This document shows positions 48,018-57,064 of a stretch of 64,000 nucleotides of DNA, piece after piece (positions within the stretch are counted from its first letter, which is position 1; every line of letters starts with the position of its first letter). The position numbers and the translations under genes were made by a program. Source of the stretch: Alphaproteobacteria bacterium (GTDB taxonomy: Bacteria > Pseudomonadota > Alphaproteobacteria > TMED109). The stretch is taken from NCBI GenBank assembly GCA_022824395.1, contig JAJDZX010000101.1, positions 1-64,000 on the forward strand, written 5' to 3'. Under the pieces are notes generated by a model. The model had not been told where the DNA came from. It did not search any database and saw only the letters and a list, made by a program, of their open reading frames with translations.

Positions 48018-49169
48018 TCACTGGAGTCGGGCGACCTCCTTCCACTGTCCGCCCTCGATCACCGAGAGGATGACCTCGTCGGAACCTTGATGGTCGTCGG
48101 CCGAATAGTCGACGTGGTTGTCGAGGATCGGGTCGTAGTAGTCGATGCTCTCGATCGCCGCGAGGAAGCTGTCGACGGTGAGATCGCGCCCCGCCTTCTC
48201 GAGTGCCCAGGTCAGGCCGGTCGCGGCCGAGTAGCCGAGGAGCGCGCCGGTGCCCGGGAATTCGCCGTGGGCTTCGGTGTAGGCCGCGATGAAGGCTGCC
48301 GGTTCCGGCTGGTCGGCGCGCGCAGCCAGATCGGCCCAGCCGGCAGCCGCGTACATGCCTTCGGTCAACCCGCCGGGCACCTTGGCGAGCAGGGTGTGGA
48401 AGGTGCCGGACGAGCCGACGAACTTGATGTCGTTGAAACCGAGCTTCTTCGCGGTCCCCAGGACCGTGATGGTCTGGCGGATGCCGAGTGCCAGGGCGAT
48501 CATCTCGCAGCCTTCGGCGTTCAGCTTCTGCAGCGAGCCGGCGAAGTCCGTCTCGTCGGGCTTGTGGGCGGTCTGGGCGACGTACGTCACCCCGTCCGTT
48601 GCGGTGGCCTCGTCGTCGACGGCTTCATGGACCTCGATGCCGAAATCGGACGGGATGTACATGGTGCAGGCGGCCGTGACCCCGTGGTGCTCCACCATGT
48701 ACCGCATCGCCAGCCGCAGCTGGTCGTAGTACGTGCTGGTGCCCAGGAAGCGCAGTCGGATCGGTTCCTCCAGCATTTGCCGCGCGGCGGACAGCGGCGA
48801 GATGTTCGGAATGTTCTTCGGCGTTGTGAGCTTGAAACCGGCGATGTTCATCGGCGTGCCCAGCGACAGGAACATCGCGAACACCTGGTCGCGGTTCACG
48901 AGCTTGTTGTACCCCTGCAACGCCTTTTGCATCTGGTAGCTGCTGTCCTCCACGACGAACCGGATCGTCCTGCCGTGAATGCCGCCGGCCGCGTTCACCG
49001 CATCGAAATGCATCTGTGCGGCGGTTACCGCGGGAGCACCGAACGCAGCGAAGATGCCGGACAGGTCGCCCACGGAACCGAAGACGATCTCGTCGTCGCT
49101 GACGCCTTGATCGGCCAAGGCGGGTGTCGCGAGGATCACGGCCGCCGCCAGAGTATTCAGGAACTTCAT
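48018..49169 (-). CDS. Branched-chain amino-acid-type ABC transporter binding protein
   Basis: 383 residues with signal peptide (MKFLNTLAAAVILATPALA). Class I periplasmic binding protein of the LivJ/LivK type: DEIVFGSVGDLSGIFAAFG, AQMHFDAVNAAGGIHGRTIR and a second lobe with TACTMYIPSDFG. The adjacent acyl-CoA ligase suggests an aromatic or branched carboxylate rather than an amino acid, which is inference. It is last in the liv-type operon, 20 nt after the ligase stop. Confidence 0.9.
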   Translation of the reverse strand: MKFLNTLAAAVILATPALADQGVSDDEIVFGSVGDLSGIFAAFGAPAVTAAQMHFDAVNAAGGIHGRTIRFVVEDSSYQMQKALQGYNKLVNRDQVFAMFLSLGTPMNIAGFKLTTPKNIPNISPLSAARQMLEEPIRLRFLGTSTYYDQLRLAMRYMVEHHGVTAACTMYIPSDFGIEVHEAVDDEATATDGVTYVAQTAHKPDETDFAGSLQKLNAEGCEMIALALGIRQTITVLGTAKKLGFNDIKFVGSSGTFHTLLAKVPGGLTEGMYAAAGWADLAARADQPEPAAFIAAYTEAHGEFPGTGALLGYSAATGLTWALEKAGRDLTVDSFLAAIESIDYYDPILDNHVDYSADDHQGSDEVILSVIEGGQWKEVARLQ

Positions 49170-49189
49170 GTTCGCTCTCCTTTTTGATG

Positions 49190-51061
49190 TCAGTACATCT
49201 GCTCGATCAACGCCTTGTGCTTGCGCTGCACGAAGTCGCGACGAAGTTTCATGGTGGGTGTCAGCTCGTCATCCTCGGCGGTGAGCAAGGCGTCGATCAG
49301 GCGGAAATCCTTCACCTGCTCCACGCGCGCGAACCGGTCGTTGACGGCTTCCAGCTCGGCGCGGATCAGGGCCTGCACGGGTTCCGCCGCGCACAGCGAG
49401 GCAAAGTCCGAGAACGGCACGCGGCGCTCCTGCGCGAAGCGCTCGACGTTCTCCTGATCGATCATGATCAGCGCTGTGAGGTACTTCCGGCGGTCGCCCA
49501 CGACGACCGCGTCCGAGATGTAGGGCGAAAACTTCATCTGGTTCTCGATGCTGGCCGGCGTGATGTTCTTCCCCCCGGCCGTGATGATGATGTCCTTGAT
49601 CCGCCCTGTGATCCAGAAGAAGCCGCGGTTGTCGACCCGGCCGACGTCGCCGGTGTGCAGCCATCCGTCGCGAATGGTCTCCGCGGTTTTCTCCGGGTTG
49701 TTCCAGTAGCCCTGGAACACCAGCGGCCCCCTGGCCACGATCTCGCCGTGTTCGGCGATTCGCATCTCCACGCCGGGGACCGCCACCCCCACCGAGCCGG
49801 TCGCGTTGCGCTCCGGCAGGTTGATCGACAGCACGCCCGAGCTTTCCGTCTGCCCGTAGCCCTCGAGCATCACCAGGCCGATCGCCCAGTACCATTTCAC
49901 CAGGTCGGGAGAAATGGGTGCGGCTCCCGTGGCGACTCGCTTGGCTCGATCGAGACCGATCATCCGGCGGACGTTCGCCAGGACCAGCCAGTCCCAGAGC
50001 CGGTAACGCGCCTCCAGCCAGCCCGGGACCCGGCGACCGGCCATCCGGTAATCCGCCCGCTGCATGCCGCAGGCGACCGCCCGCCCGAACGCCCACCGCC
50101 CCACCACGGTCGCTTCCTCGTTCAGCAGCGCGATGCGCGAATAGATCTTTTCCCATAACCGGGGCACGGCGGTGAAGAAGGACGGCGACACCTCGCGCAT
50201 GTTTTCGAAGACCGTTTCGGTGCTCTCGGCAAAGTTGACGACCGATTTCGCGGCCAGCGGGACGAACGTGGACAGCAAGCGCTCCAGTACGTGGCAGAGC
50301 GGCAGGAAGCAGAGCTGCTCATCGCCCTCATGCACGGGGAGCATGGTGAGGCCGGACTGCACCGAAAAGACGATGTTTTCGTGCGATATCATCGCCCCCT
50401 TCGGTTGCCCGGTCGTCCCGGAGGTGTAGATCAGGATTGCGGTATCACCGGGCGTTGATGCCGCCACCTCGCGTTCGAAGCGTTCCGGGGCTTCGGCGTG
50501 GGCGCGGTTGCCGAGCTGGTAGAGGTCGTCGAGAAACAGCACGCCGTCGTCGACTAAGCCGCGCAATCCGTCGCGTTCGAGGACGACGCACTTGCGCACC
50601 TCCGGGACGCGGTCGCGGATCTCCAGGAACTTGTCGAGCTGTTCGTCGTTCTCGACGATCACGAACTTGCTTTGCGAGTCGTCGAGCAGGAAGGCGACCT
50701 GCTCCGCGCTGTCGGTCGGATAGATGCCGTTCGTGATCCCGCCCATGCACTGGATCGCGAGATCGGCGTACAGCCATTCCTTGTTGTCTTCGGAGAGAAT
50801 TGACACGACCTCGCCACGCTTCAGGCCCATCGCCGCCAAGCCCAACCCGATTGCCCGGGCCGCCTCCAGGAACTGCGCCCACGAGTGGCTCTGCCAGATC
50901 CCAAGTGTTTTTTCCCGATGCGCGGTCTGGTTGCCCAGCGTCAGGCAACGGTGCAGGAACAGTTTCGGCACCGTGTCGCAGCCGTCGATCTGGTACGGGC
51001 CGCGGGCCTCGGCGCGTTCGGTCCGGACCGTCTCCCCGGTCTTGCGCAGCGGAGTCGACAT
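49190..51061 (-). CDS. AMP-forming acyl-CoA synthetase (long-chain type)
   Basis: 623 residues. The adenylation signature ILIYTSGTTGQPKGAMISHE (about 203-222), GYGQTESSG, and TGDVGRVDNRGFFWITGRIKD (hinge) are all present. The overall pattern, with a C-terminal NDRFARVEQVKDFRLID, matches long-chain fatty-acid-CoA ligases of the FAA1 type. It activates an acid, presumably imported by the co-encoded ABC system. Lies 8 nt after livF and 20 nt before the binding-protein gene. Confidence 0.93.
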   Translation of the reverse strand: MSTPLRKTGETVRTERAEARGPYQIDGCDTVPKLFLHRCLTLGNQTAHREKTLGIWQSHSWAQFLEAARAIGLGLAAMGLKRGEVVSILSEDNKEWLYADLAIQCMGGITNGIYPTDSAEQVAFLLDDSQSKFVIVENDEQLDKFLEIRDRVPEVRKCVVLERDGLRGLVDDGVLFLDDLYQLGNRAHAEAPERFEREVAASTPGDTAILIYTSGTTGQPKGAMISHENIVFSVQSGLTMLPVHEGDEQLCFLPLCHVLERLLSTFVPLAAKSVVNFAESTETVFENMREVSPSFFTAVPRLWEKIYSRIALLNEEATVVGRWAFGRAVACGMQRADYRMAGRRVPGWLEARYRLWDWLVLANVRRMIGLDRAKRVATGAAPISPDLVKWYWAIGLVMLEGYGQTESSGVLSINLPERNATGSVGVAVPGVEMRIAEHGEIVARGPLVFQGYWNNPEKTAETIRDGWLHTGDVGRVDNRGFFWITGRIKDIIITAGGKNITPASIENQMKFSPYISDAVVVGDRRKYLTALIMIDQENVERFAQERRVPFSDFASLCAAEPVQALIRAELEAVNDRFARVEQVKDFRLIDALLTAEDDELTPTMKLRRDFVQRKHKALIEQMY

Positions 51062-51069
51062 GACGGACC

Positions 51070-51840
51070 TTACCGCCAGGACTTCCGCGGCTTCCAGCGC
51101 CGGTCGTCGCGTGCAGCCCGCTGGTTCCCCCCGAGGTAGAACTCCTGGATGTCGCGACTCTCCTTGAGGGTATCGGCGGGGCCGTCCAGGACGATGCGGC
51201 CGGTTTCCATCACGTAGCCGAAGTCGGCGATCTCGAGCGCGAGACGGGCATTTTGTTCCACCAGCAGCACGCTGATCCGGTGCTCCCGGTTGAGGCGCCG
51301 GATCACGTCGAAGATGGCGCGGACCAGCATGGGCGACAGACCCAGCGACGGTTCGTCGAGGAGCATCAGCTTCGGGCGCGCCATCAGGCCCCGCGCGACG
51401 GCAAGCATCTGCTGCTGGCCGCCCGAGAGCGTCCCGGCGGGCTGGGCCATGCGCTCCAGGAGTACCGGGAAGTAGTCGACAACCCGTTCCGTGTCCGCCG
51501 CGACAGCGTTGTCCGAGCGGGTGTACGCACCCATGGCGAGATTCTGGGCCACGCTCAGCAGCGGAAAGATCTCGCGCCCCTCGGGCACGTGCACGATCCC
51601 TCGCCGGACGATCGCGTCGGGCTCCCAGCGCGTGATCGGCTCCCCGGCAAACCGCACGGCCCCCTTCTCCGGAGTCAGAACCCCGGAAATCGTCTTGAGC
51701 AGGGTCGTCTTCCCCGCGCCGTTCGCGCCGAGCACGCAGACGATGGCTCCCTCCGGCACATCGAGACTGATCCCGCGGATGGCCAGGACCGGTCCGTAGT
51801 AGCTCTCGAGGTTCCGGACCTCGAGGAGGGCGCCGCTCAT
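51070..51840 (-). CDS. livF: ABC transporter ATP-binding protein LivF-type
   Basis: 256 residues. Walker A GANGAGKTT (about 34-42), signature LSGGQQQML, Walker B KLMLLDEPSLGLSP, in the short form typical of the LivF half of branched-chain transporters. The ATG overlaps livG's stop by 4 nt. C-terminal 15 residues are an Arg-rich tail not found in most homologues. Confidence 0.93.
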   Translation of the reverse strand: MSGALLEVRNLESYYGPVLAIRGISLDVPEGAIVCVLGANGAGKTTLLKTISGVLTPEKGAVRFAGEPITRWEPDAIVRRGIVHVPEGREIFPLLSVAQNLAMGAYTRSDNAVAADTERVVDYFPVLLERMAQPAGTLSGGQQQMLAVARGLMARPKLMLLDEPSLGLSPMLVRAIFDVIRRLNREHRISVLLVEQNARLALEIADFGYVMETGRIVLDGPADTLKESRDIQEFYLGGNQRAARDDRRWKPRKSWR

Positions 51841-52613
51841 GCCGCGGGCCCCGGTTCGACGCCGAGGAAGGCCTGCACCACTTCCGGGTGCGACTGCACG
51901 TCGGCGGGGGACCCCAGCGCGATGACCCGGCCCTCGGCCAGCACGAGCACCCGGTCCGAGACGGCGGAGACCAGGCCCATGTCGTGCTCGACCATCAGGA
52001 CGGTGACCCCAAGCTCCGCACGGATATCGCTGATCCAGAACCGCATGTCCCGCGATTCCTCCGGGGACAGCCCGGACGCGGGCTCGTCCAGGAGGACGAT
52101 CCGGGGCTCCATCGCGAGGGCCCGGCCGACTTCCACCACCTTGCGCGTGCCGTACGGGAGGCCGGCGATCCGCTGCTCGCGGTAAGCGTGCAGGTCCAGG
52201 AAATCGATGATTCGCTCGACCGCTTCCCGGTGCGCGATTTCCTGCCGCCGGACCGCCGGGCTGAAGACCGCCTGCGCGACGAACGACGACTGGCGGCGGG
52301 TATGGCGTCCGATCAGCAGGTTCTCCAGTACCGTCGACGTTTCGAACAGGTCGATGTTCTGGAAGGTGCGGGCGACGCCAAGCGGAGCCATGTCGGCGGG
52401 CGCCCGGTCCAGGAGGCTGGCCCCGTCCAGGCGCACGTCCCCGGACTCGGGTTCGCAGAAACGCGAGATCAGGTTGAACAGCGTTGATTTGCCGGCACCG
52501 TTCGGCCCGACGATGGCAAAGATCTCGCCCGGTTCCACGCTGAAGGAGACGTCGGCGAGCGCGGTGACGCCGCCGAAGCGGATCGTGACGTCGCGCACGT
52601 CAAGCAGGCTCAA
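51837..52613 (-). CDS. livG: ABC transporter ATP-binding protein LivG-type
   Basis: 258 residues from TTG 52613. Walker A GPNGAGKST, FCEPESGDVRLDG, ARTFQNIDLFETSTVLENLL, and Walker B IVLLDEPASGLSPEES are LivG features. The signature helix reads LPYGTRKVVEVGRAL, the normal LivG variant of the ABC signature. The TTG overlaps livM's TGA (TTGA). A longer frame reaching 52700 is a shadow over livM and is rejected. Confidence 0.92.
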   Translation of the reverse strand: MSLLDVRDVTIRFGGVTALADVSFSVEPGEIFAIVGPNGAGKSTLFNLISRFCEPESGDVRLDGASLLDRAPADMAPLGVARTFQNIDLFETSTVLENLLIGRHTRRQSSFVAQAVFSPAVRRQEIAHREAVERIIDFLDLHAYREQRIAGLPYGTRKVVEVGRALAMEPRIVLLDEPASGLSPEESRDMRFWISDIRAELGVTVLMVEHDMGLVSAVSDRVLVLAEGRVIALGSPADVQSHPEVVQAFLGVEPGPAA

Positions 52614-53539
52614 CGGAGGCGCTCCGTCTTCAGGTAGGACCGCTGGCGGCGGAACAGGTCGCGGCGATAGAAGGGAAATAGTTCGAAGTAGATCTTCCAC
52701 TTCGTGAGCCTGCCGTGGACGCCCAGCGGCTCGAACAGGATGAACAGGACGAGGATCAGGCCGAAGATCCCGGTTTCAAGGCCGGGGATGGCCACGCCGC
52801 CGGTACCCAGAACGTCCGTGATCCAGTCTCGCCCGATATTGATGGCCTGGGGGATGATCCCCACCACGAGCGCCCCGTAAAAGGCGCCATGGATCGATCC
52901 GATGCCGCCGATGACGATCATGAGCAGCAGCTGGATCGAGACCACCACCGTGAAGACTTCGTGGTTGAACGTGTAGAAGAAATGCCCGAGCAGCGCGCCG
53001 GCCCAGCCCGTGACGAGGCACGACAGCCCGAAGGCGGCCGCCTTCGTCCGGGCGAGGTGGACGCCCATCGCCTGGGCGGACACCTCGGAGTCGCGGATCG
53101 CGAGAAAGGCCCGTCCCAGCGGTGCCCGCAGGATGTTGCGATACCCGAGCGTGACCAGGAGCGCGATGGCTAGGCACAGCCAGTAGAACCGGTCCGGCGA
53201 GCTGAACCGGTCCATGTCCATGCCGGCGATGGTGACGGTCGGCGCGGTCAGGCCGACCACTCCTCCCGTCCACGGTTCGGCCAGGACGATGATGTCCTCG
53301 ACCAGCATGGAGAGGGCGAGGGTTGCGATGGCGAGGTAGATCCCGTGCAGCCGGAACACCGGAATCGCGATCAGCACCCCTGCGATCCCGGTCACGATTC
53401 CGGCGAGCAGGAAGGAGGGCAGGAACGGAAGCCCGAAACGGTCCATCAGGATGACGTTGGCGTAACAACCGACGGCGAGGAATGCGGCATGTCCGATGCT
53501 CACCTGCCCGGCATGGCCCGTCAGCAGCATGAGGCCCAT
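52610..53539 (-). CDS. livM: ABC transporter permease LivM-type, 5'-truncated
   Basis: 309 residues of a LivM permease: LMLLTGHAGQVSIGHAAFLAVGC, then several helices and LGRAFLAIRDSEVSAQAMGV (EAA-like loop). The first possible start, ATG 53539, falls inside helix 1. Upstream codons still encode LivM-like residues (YILIGEVTGVLIWAIAG) to about 53590, then an in-frame TAA (53600-53602) occurs in unrelated DNA. The native start and perhaps 20-40 residues are missing. Upstream livH is absent. The break coincides with the edge of the mobile island. The truncated protein may be non-functional. Confidence 0.85.
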   Translation of the reverse strand: MGLMLLTGHAGQVSIGHAAFLAVGCYANVILMDRFGLPFLPSFLLAGIVTGIAGVLIAIPVFRLHGIYLAIATLALSMLVEDIIVLAEPWTGGVVGLTAPTVTIAGMDMDRFSSPDRFYWLCLAIALLVTLGYRNILRAPLGRAFLAIRDSEVSAQAMGVHLARTKAAAFGLSCLVTGWAGALLGHFFYTFNHEVFTVVVSIQLLLMIVIGGIGSIHGAFYGALVVGIIPQAINIGRDWITDVLGTGGVAIPGLETGIFGLILVLFILFEPLGVHGRLTKWKIYFELFPFYRRDLFRRQRSYLKTERLR

Positions 53540-53589
53540 CCCGGCGATCGCCCAGATCAGGACGCCCGTGACCTCGCCGATCAGAATAT

Positions 53590-53880
53590 AATGTATGGAT
53601 TACGGCCTGTTTCGGACCGATTGTTGGCGTGCCGGACATCACCTGACAGGAGTAGCTTGATGTGGCCTGAAGGCCTCCATAGCATGATTTATCCTCGTAA
53701 TACGGTGCTTTATTCTGGCCCTTTCGTTTGGAACGGCATATCCCGGGCAGGCGGAGCGCTTCGCCATGCGTGGCCATGCCTGGCCAGCAGAGGCCAGGAG
53801 TAACGCTCCAGTCGGTTGCGGTACGATTACGGTTACGGTAACGTTTCCCCGCCTACCGGAACCGAACGAAACGCTTCGCC
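53590..53880. other. Island left boundary: junction with livM and pre-integrase region
   Basis: LivM homology stops near 53590. The next 290 bp have no gene. They contain GGCCTGAAGGCC (imperfect palindrome near 53663), a GGTAACG box at 53837-53843 preceded by repeated TTACGG, and CGCTTCGCCATGC twice (about 53758 and 53872) as a 13-bp direct repeat flanking this block. These are plausible integrase binding or attachment elements. Confidence 0.5.
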
Positions 53881-55065
53881 ATGCCCGCCTGTGCCCCCGT
53901 CAAGCTCACCAAGCGCGCTGTCGATGCGCTCTCCGTGGAAGCCGGCGACGCCGTCGTCTGGGACCGCGACCTGCCCGGCTTCGGCATCCGGGTCTATGCC
54001 TCGGGGCGCAAGGTCTGGTGCGTCCAGACCCGCGGGCCGGCGGGTGGGCCGAAGCGCGTGGCGCTCGGGCCGCACGGCAGCATCACGGCCGACGACGCGC
54101 GGCGCAAGGCGGTTGAGGTCATCGACCGCATCAAGCAGGGCCTCGATCCGGTCCCGCCGCCTCCGGTGCCCGCGCCCACCGTCGCTGATCTCGCCGAACG
54201 CTACATGGAAGCCCATGTCAGGGTGAACTGCCGCCCAAAGACGGTCGAGACCTTCGGGCGGGTGGTGCGGCTCTACATCGTGCCGGAGCTGGGCGGGTTG
54301 AAGCTCTCGGAAGTGGACCGTCCGCACGTCTCGGCGCTGCACCACAAGATGCGGGGCAAGCCGTATCAGGCGAACACGACGGTGATGGTACTGGCCAAGA
54401 TGTTCCGGCTTGCCGAGGCCTGGGGCATGACGCCGCCACGCCGCAATCCGTGCCGCTCGATCCGGTACTACAGGGAGACGCGGCGCGAGCGGTTCCTCTC
54501 GCCGGAGGAGTACCGCAGGCTGGGCCGGGTGCTCGACGGGGCCGAGGCCGACGGGTCGGTGTTCCCGACGGCGGTGCCGGCACTCCGGCTGCTGCTGCTG
54601 ACGGGCTGCCGCAAGAACGAGATCGTGACGCTGAAGTGGGACGACGTGGACCGCACGGCGGGCGAGCTGCGGCTCACGGACGGCAAGTCCGGATGGCGGA
54701 GCGTGCCGCTGACGCCCTCGGTCGAGCACGTGCTTGCGTCCATCCCCCGCATCGAGGGCAACCCTTGGGTGATTACGGGCCGGAACCCCGGCGACCACCT
54801 GAAGAACCTCGACGCGACCTGGCTCAGGCTTCGCAAGCGGGCGAAGCTCGAAGACGTGCGGATTCACGACGCCCGCCATTCCTACGCCTCGCGGGCGCTG
54901 GCGCTTGGCGAGGGGCTCTCGATGATCGGGGCGCTGCTCGGTCACGTCAAGGTGACCACGACTGCGCGCTATGCGCACCTCGCGCGCGAAACCGAGAAGG
55001 CGTCCGCCGCGAAGGTGGGCGGCAGCATCGGCACCGACATCCTGCCGTGCGCCGACGCGGCCTGA
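53881..55065 (+). CDS. Tyrosine recombinase (phage-type integrase) 1
   Basis: 394 residues. N-terminal DUF4102 arm-binding domain (LTKRAVDALSVEAGDAVVWD, FGIRVYASGRKVW), core-binding domain, and catalytic domain with first Arg (LLLTGCRKNEI), HDARHSYAS (His-xx-Arg) and LLGHVKVTTTARYAHLA with the nucleophilic Tyr. All catalytic residues are present, so it should integrate/excise the element. ATG 53881 follows GAAACGCTTCGCC. Recombinase 2 begins 16 nt downstream. Confidence 0.93.
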   Translation: MPACAPVKLTKRAVDALSVEAGDAVVWDRDLPGFGIRVYASGRKVWCVQTRGPAGGPKRVALGPHGSITADDARRKAVEVIDRIKQGLDPVPPPPVPAPTVADLAERYMEAHVRVNCRPKTVETFGRVVRLYIVPELGGLKLSEVDRPHVSALHHKMRGKPYQANTTVMVLAKMFRLAEAWGMTPPRRNPCRSIRYYRETRRERFLSPEEYRRLGRVLDGAEADGSVFPTAVPALRLLLLTGCRKNEIVTLKWDDVDRTAGELRLTDGKSGWRSVPLTPSVEHVLASIPRIEGNPWVITGRNPGDHLKNLDATWLRLRKRAKLEDVRIHDARHSYASRALALGEGLSMIGALLGHVKVTTTARYAHLARETEKASAAKVGGSIGTDILPCADAA

Positions 55066-55081
55066 CAGGGAGGACAGGGCG

Positions 55082-56296
55082 ATGGCAAAGCTCACCACGA
55101 CGACGATCTCGAAACGCACGGTCGAGGCGCTCGCCGTCGAGAAGGACACCGTGTTCTGGGACTCCGAGCTCTCGGGCTTCGGGATCCGGGTCTATCCGTC
55201 GGGGCGCAAGCAGTATGTCGTGCAGACACGCGCGCTCGGCAGGGCCGCGAAGCGGGTGACGGTGGGCCGCCACGGCATCGTCACGGCGGAGGAGGCGCGG
55301 CGCCGGGCGGCGCTCATCATCGCGCGCATCAAGGCGGGCGAGGAGCCGGTGCCTCCGGCGCTGGCGCTCGCCGACGGCCCGACGGTGGGCGATCTCGCAC
55401 GGCAGTGGCTCGACGAGCATGTTGCAGTGCGCTGCAAGCCGACCACGGCGGAAATGTACGCGCTGATCGTGAACAAGCACCTGCTGCCCGCGTTCGGGAA
55501 GGTCCCGGTGCTGGCGCTCGACCATGTCAGGGTGACAGGACTGCACCATTCCCTTCGGGCCACGCCGTCGATGGCGAACCGGACGGTGGACGTGCTCTCG
55601 CGCATCTGGAACGCGGCGGAGGACCGGGGGCAGCTGCCGGAGGCGAGCAACCCCTGCCGGCTGGTGGTGAAGAACCGGGAGCGCCGGCGCGAGCGGTTCC
55701 TGAGCGCCGACGAGTTCCGCCGCCTCGGGAAGACCCTCGCCGAGGCCGGAACCCGCAAGGGCGTCTCGGTCCATGCCGTCGCCGCGATCCGGTTGCTCCT
55801 GCTCACCGGTTGCCGACGCAACGAGATTTTGACGCTGCGCTGGCGGGACGTGGACCTGGGGGCGCGCGAGTTGAAGCTCGGCGATTCGAAGACCGGCGCG
55901 CGCACCGTGCCGCTCTCGCCGGAGGCGGCGGACGTGCTCGCGAACACCCCGCTCGTCGAGGGCAACCCGTATGTCATTCCGGGGAAGCTCAAGGGCCGGC
56001 GCATGCGCAACCTGAACGGCCCGTGGGAGCTGATCTGCAAGCGCGCGAAGATCGAGAATGCGCGGCTTCACGACTGCCGCCACAGCTTTGCGTCCAGGGC
56101 GCTCGCGCTCGGCGAGGGGCTGCCGATGATCGGCAGGCTGCTCGGTCACACCCAGGTGGAAACCACCGCGCGCTATGCGCACCTGGCGCAGCACTCGGTG
56201 CGCGAATCCGCCGTCCGCGTGTCGGACAGCATCGCCGCCGACATTCTCGGGGACTACCGGGGCGGGGACGGCTCCCCGGCCGCTACAGCAACTTGA
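55082..56296 (+). CDS. Tyrosine recombinase (phage-type integrase) 2
   Basis: 404 residues, paralogous to recombinase 1 with the same domain order: ISKRTVEALAVEKDTVFWD and FGIRVYPSGRKQYVV, then LLLTGCRRNEIL, HDCRHSFASRAL and LLGHTQVETTARYAHL with intact Arg, His-xx-Arg and Tyr. The two proteins are similar throughout yet clearly diverged. ATG 55082 has GGGAGGAC upstream, 16 nt after recombinase 1, so they form one operon. The 3' end overlaps the convergent coiled-coil gene by 14 bp. Confidence 0.93.
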   Translation: MAKLTTTTISKRTVEALAVEKDTVFWDSELSGFGIRVYPSGRKQYVVQTRALGRAAKRVTVGRHGIVTAEEARRRAALIIARIKAGEEPVPPALALADGPTVGDLARQWLDEHVAVRCKPTTAEMYALIVNKHLLPAFGKVPVLALDHVRVTGLHHSLRATPSMANRTVDVLSRIWNAAEDRGQLPEASNPCRLVVKNRERRRERFLSADEFRRLGKTLAEAGTRKGVSVHAVAAIRLLLLTGCRRNEILTLRWRDVDLGARELKLGDSKTGARTVPLSPEAADVLANTPLVEGNPYVIPGKLKGRRMRNLNGPWELICKRAKIENARLHDCRHSFASRALALGEGLPMIGRLLGHTQVETTARYAHLAQHSVRESAVRVSDSIAADILGDYRGGDGSPAATAT

Positions 56297-56840
56297 CGAG
56301 GATGACGATCACCCCGCCCTGGCCAATCAGCAGGCCGATCATCCATTTGAGCAGCTCGGACTTCGATGCCTCTATGCGCGCTTCAACCTTGGCGATGTCG
56401 GCTTTGGTCTCCAGCCGCAGGGCCTCGATACCGGCCCTGGTCTCCTGCCGCAACGCGTCCATACCGGCCTCGACCCGCGCGATACCGGCCCTGGTCTCCT
56501 GCCGCAACGCGTCCATACCGGCCTCGACCCGCGCGATGTCGGCCTTGGTCTCCTGCCGGAGCGCGTCCATGCTGGCGTTGGTCTCCTGCCGGAGCGCGTC
56601 CATGCCGGCGTTGGTCTCCTGCCGGAGCGCGTCCATGCCGGCGTTGGTCTCCTGCCGGAGCGCGTCCATGCCGGCCTTGGTCTCTTGCCGCAAAGCCTCG
56701 ATATCGGCCTTGGTCGCAAGGTTGGTGTTGAGCAGCGTGACATGCTCGTCGGCCAGCGTCTCGGCCTGCTGCTCGGTGAAGCCGCAGTCAGTCAGGCGCT
56801 TGACGAAGCGGTGGGTATCGAACGTGATGGCCCCGATCAT
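56283..56840 (-). CDS. DUF1640 coiled-coil protein with hendecad repeats
   Basis: 185 residues. It opens FDTHRFVKRLTDCGFTEQQA, the DUF1640 start, and ends with a hydrophobic C-terminal helix (LLKWMIGLLIGQGGVIVILV) that may anchor it in a membrane. Between them is an 11-residue repeat (GMDALRQETNA type) in about eight copies, interrupted by 7-residue DIARVEA-type units. The alternating 11/7 pattern is diagnostic of a long coiled coil. Function of DUF1640 is unknown. ATG 56840 was chosen because the longer frame is not conserved. Confidence 0.8.
   Translation of the reverse strand: MIGAITFDTHRFVKRLTDCGFTEQQAETLADEHVTLLNTNLATKADIEALRQETKAGMDALRQETNAGMDALRQETNAGMDALRQETNASMDALRQETKADIARVEAGMDALRQETRAGIARVEAGMDALRQETRAGIEALRLETKADIAKVEARIEASKSELLKWMIGLLIGQGGVIVILVKLL
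56395..56720. repeat. Tandem 33-bp and 21-bp coding repeats in the DUF1640 gene
   Basis: Units of 33 bp (centred on gcgtccatgccggcgttggt and relatives) occur in near-identical tandem copies from about 56550 to 56690, with 33+21-bp composites at 56440-56550. Copies differ by few bases, suggesting recent unequal expansion. They encode the 11- and 7-residue coiled-coil units. Confidence 0.7.
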
Positions 56841-57064
56841 GACGGAATCATAGGAAGCCCGGCGGCGGGCGGCAAGCATCCTTGCACCGCGCCGCCGCAC
56901 CGCGGACTGCGCCTGCCGCCGGGCGAAGGGACAATCGACGACTCTCGCGGCCATCCGATGTCAGTGTGTTGTTCGGCACTTGTTCTTTGATCCGCGAGTG
57001 CATATCTGGTCAGCATGGACCGGCCCGAATCCTCCCATGCCGCCGCTGTCGCGCGGCTGCCGCG

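Noticed and set aside
53345-53803. Open plus-strand frame across the livM/island junction
   Set aside because: Composed of livM antisense and boundary DNA, with no recognisable protein motif.
56400-56720. CRISPR array
   Set aside because: The repeats are in-frame coding units without unique spacers and encode a coiled coil.
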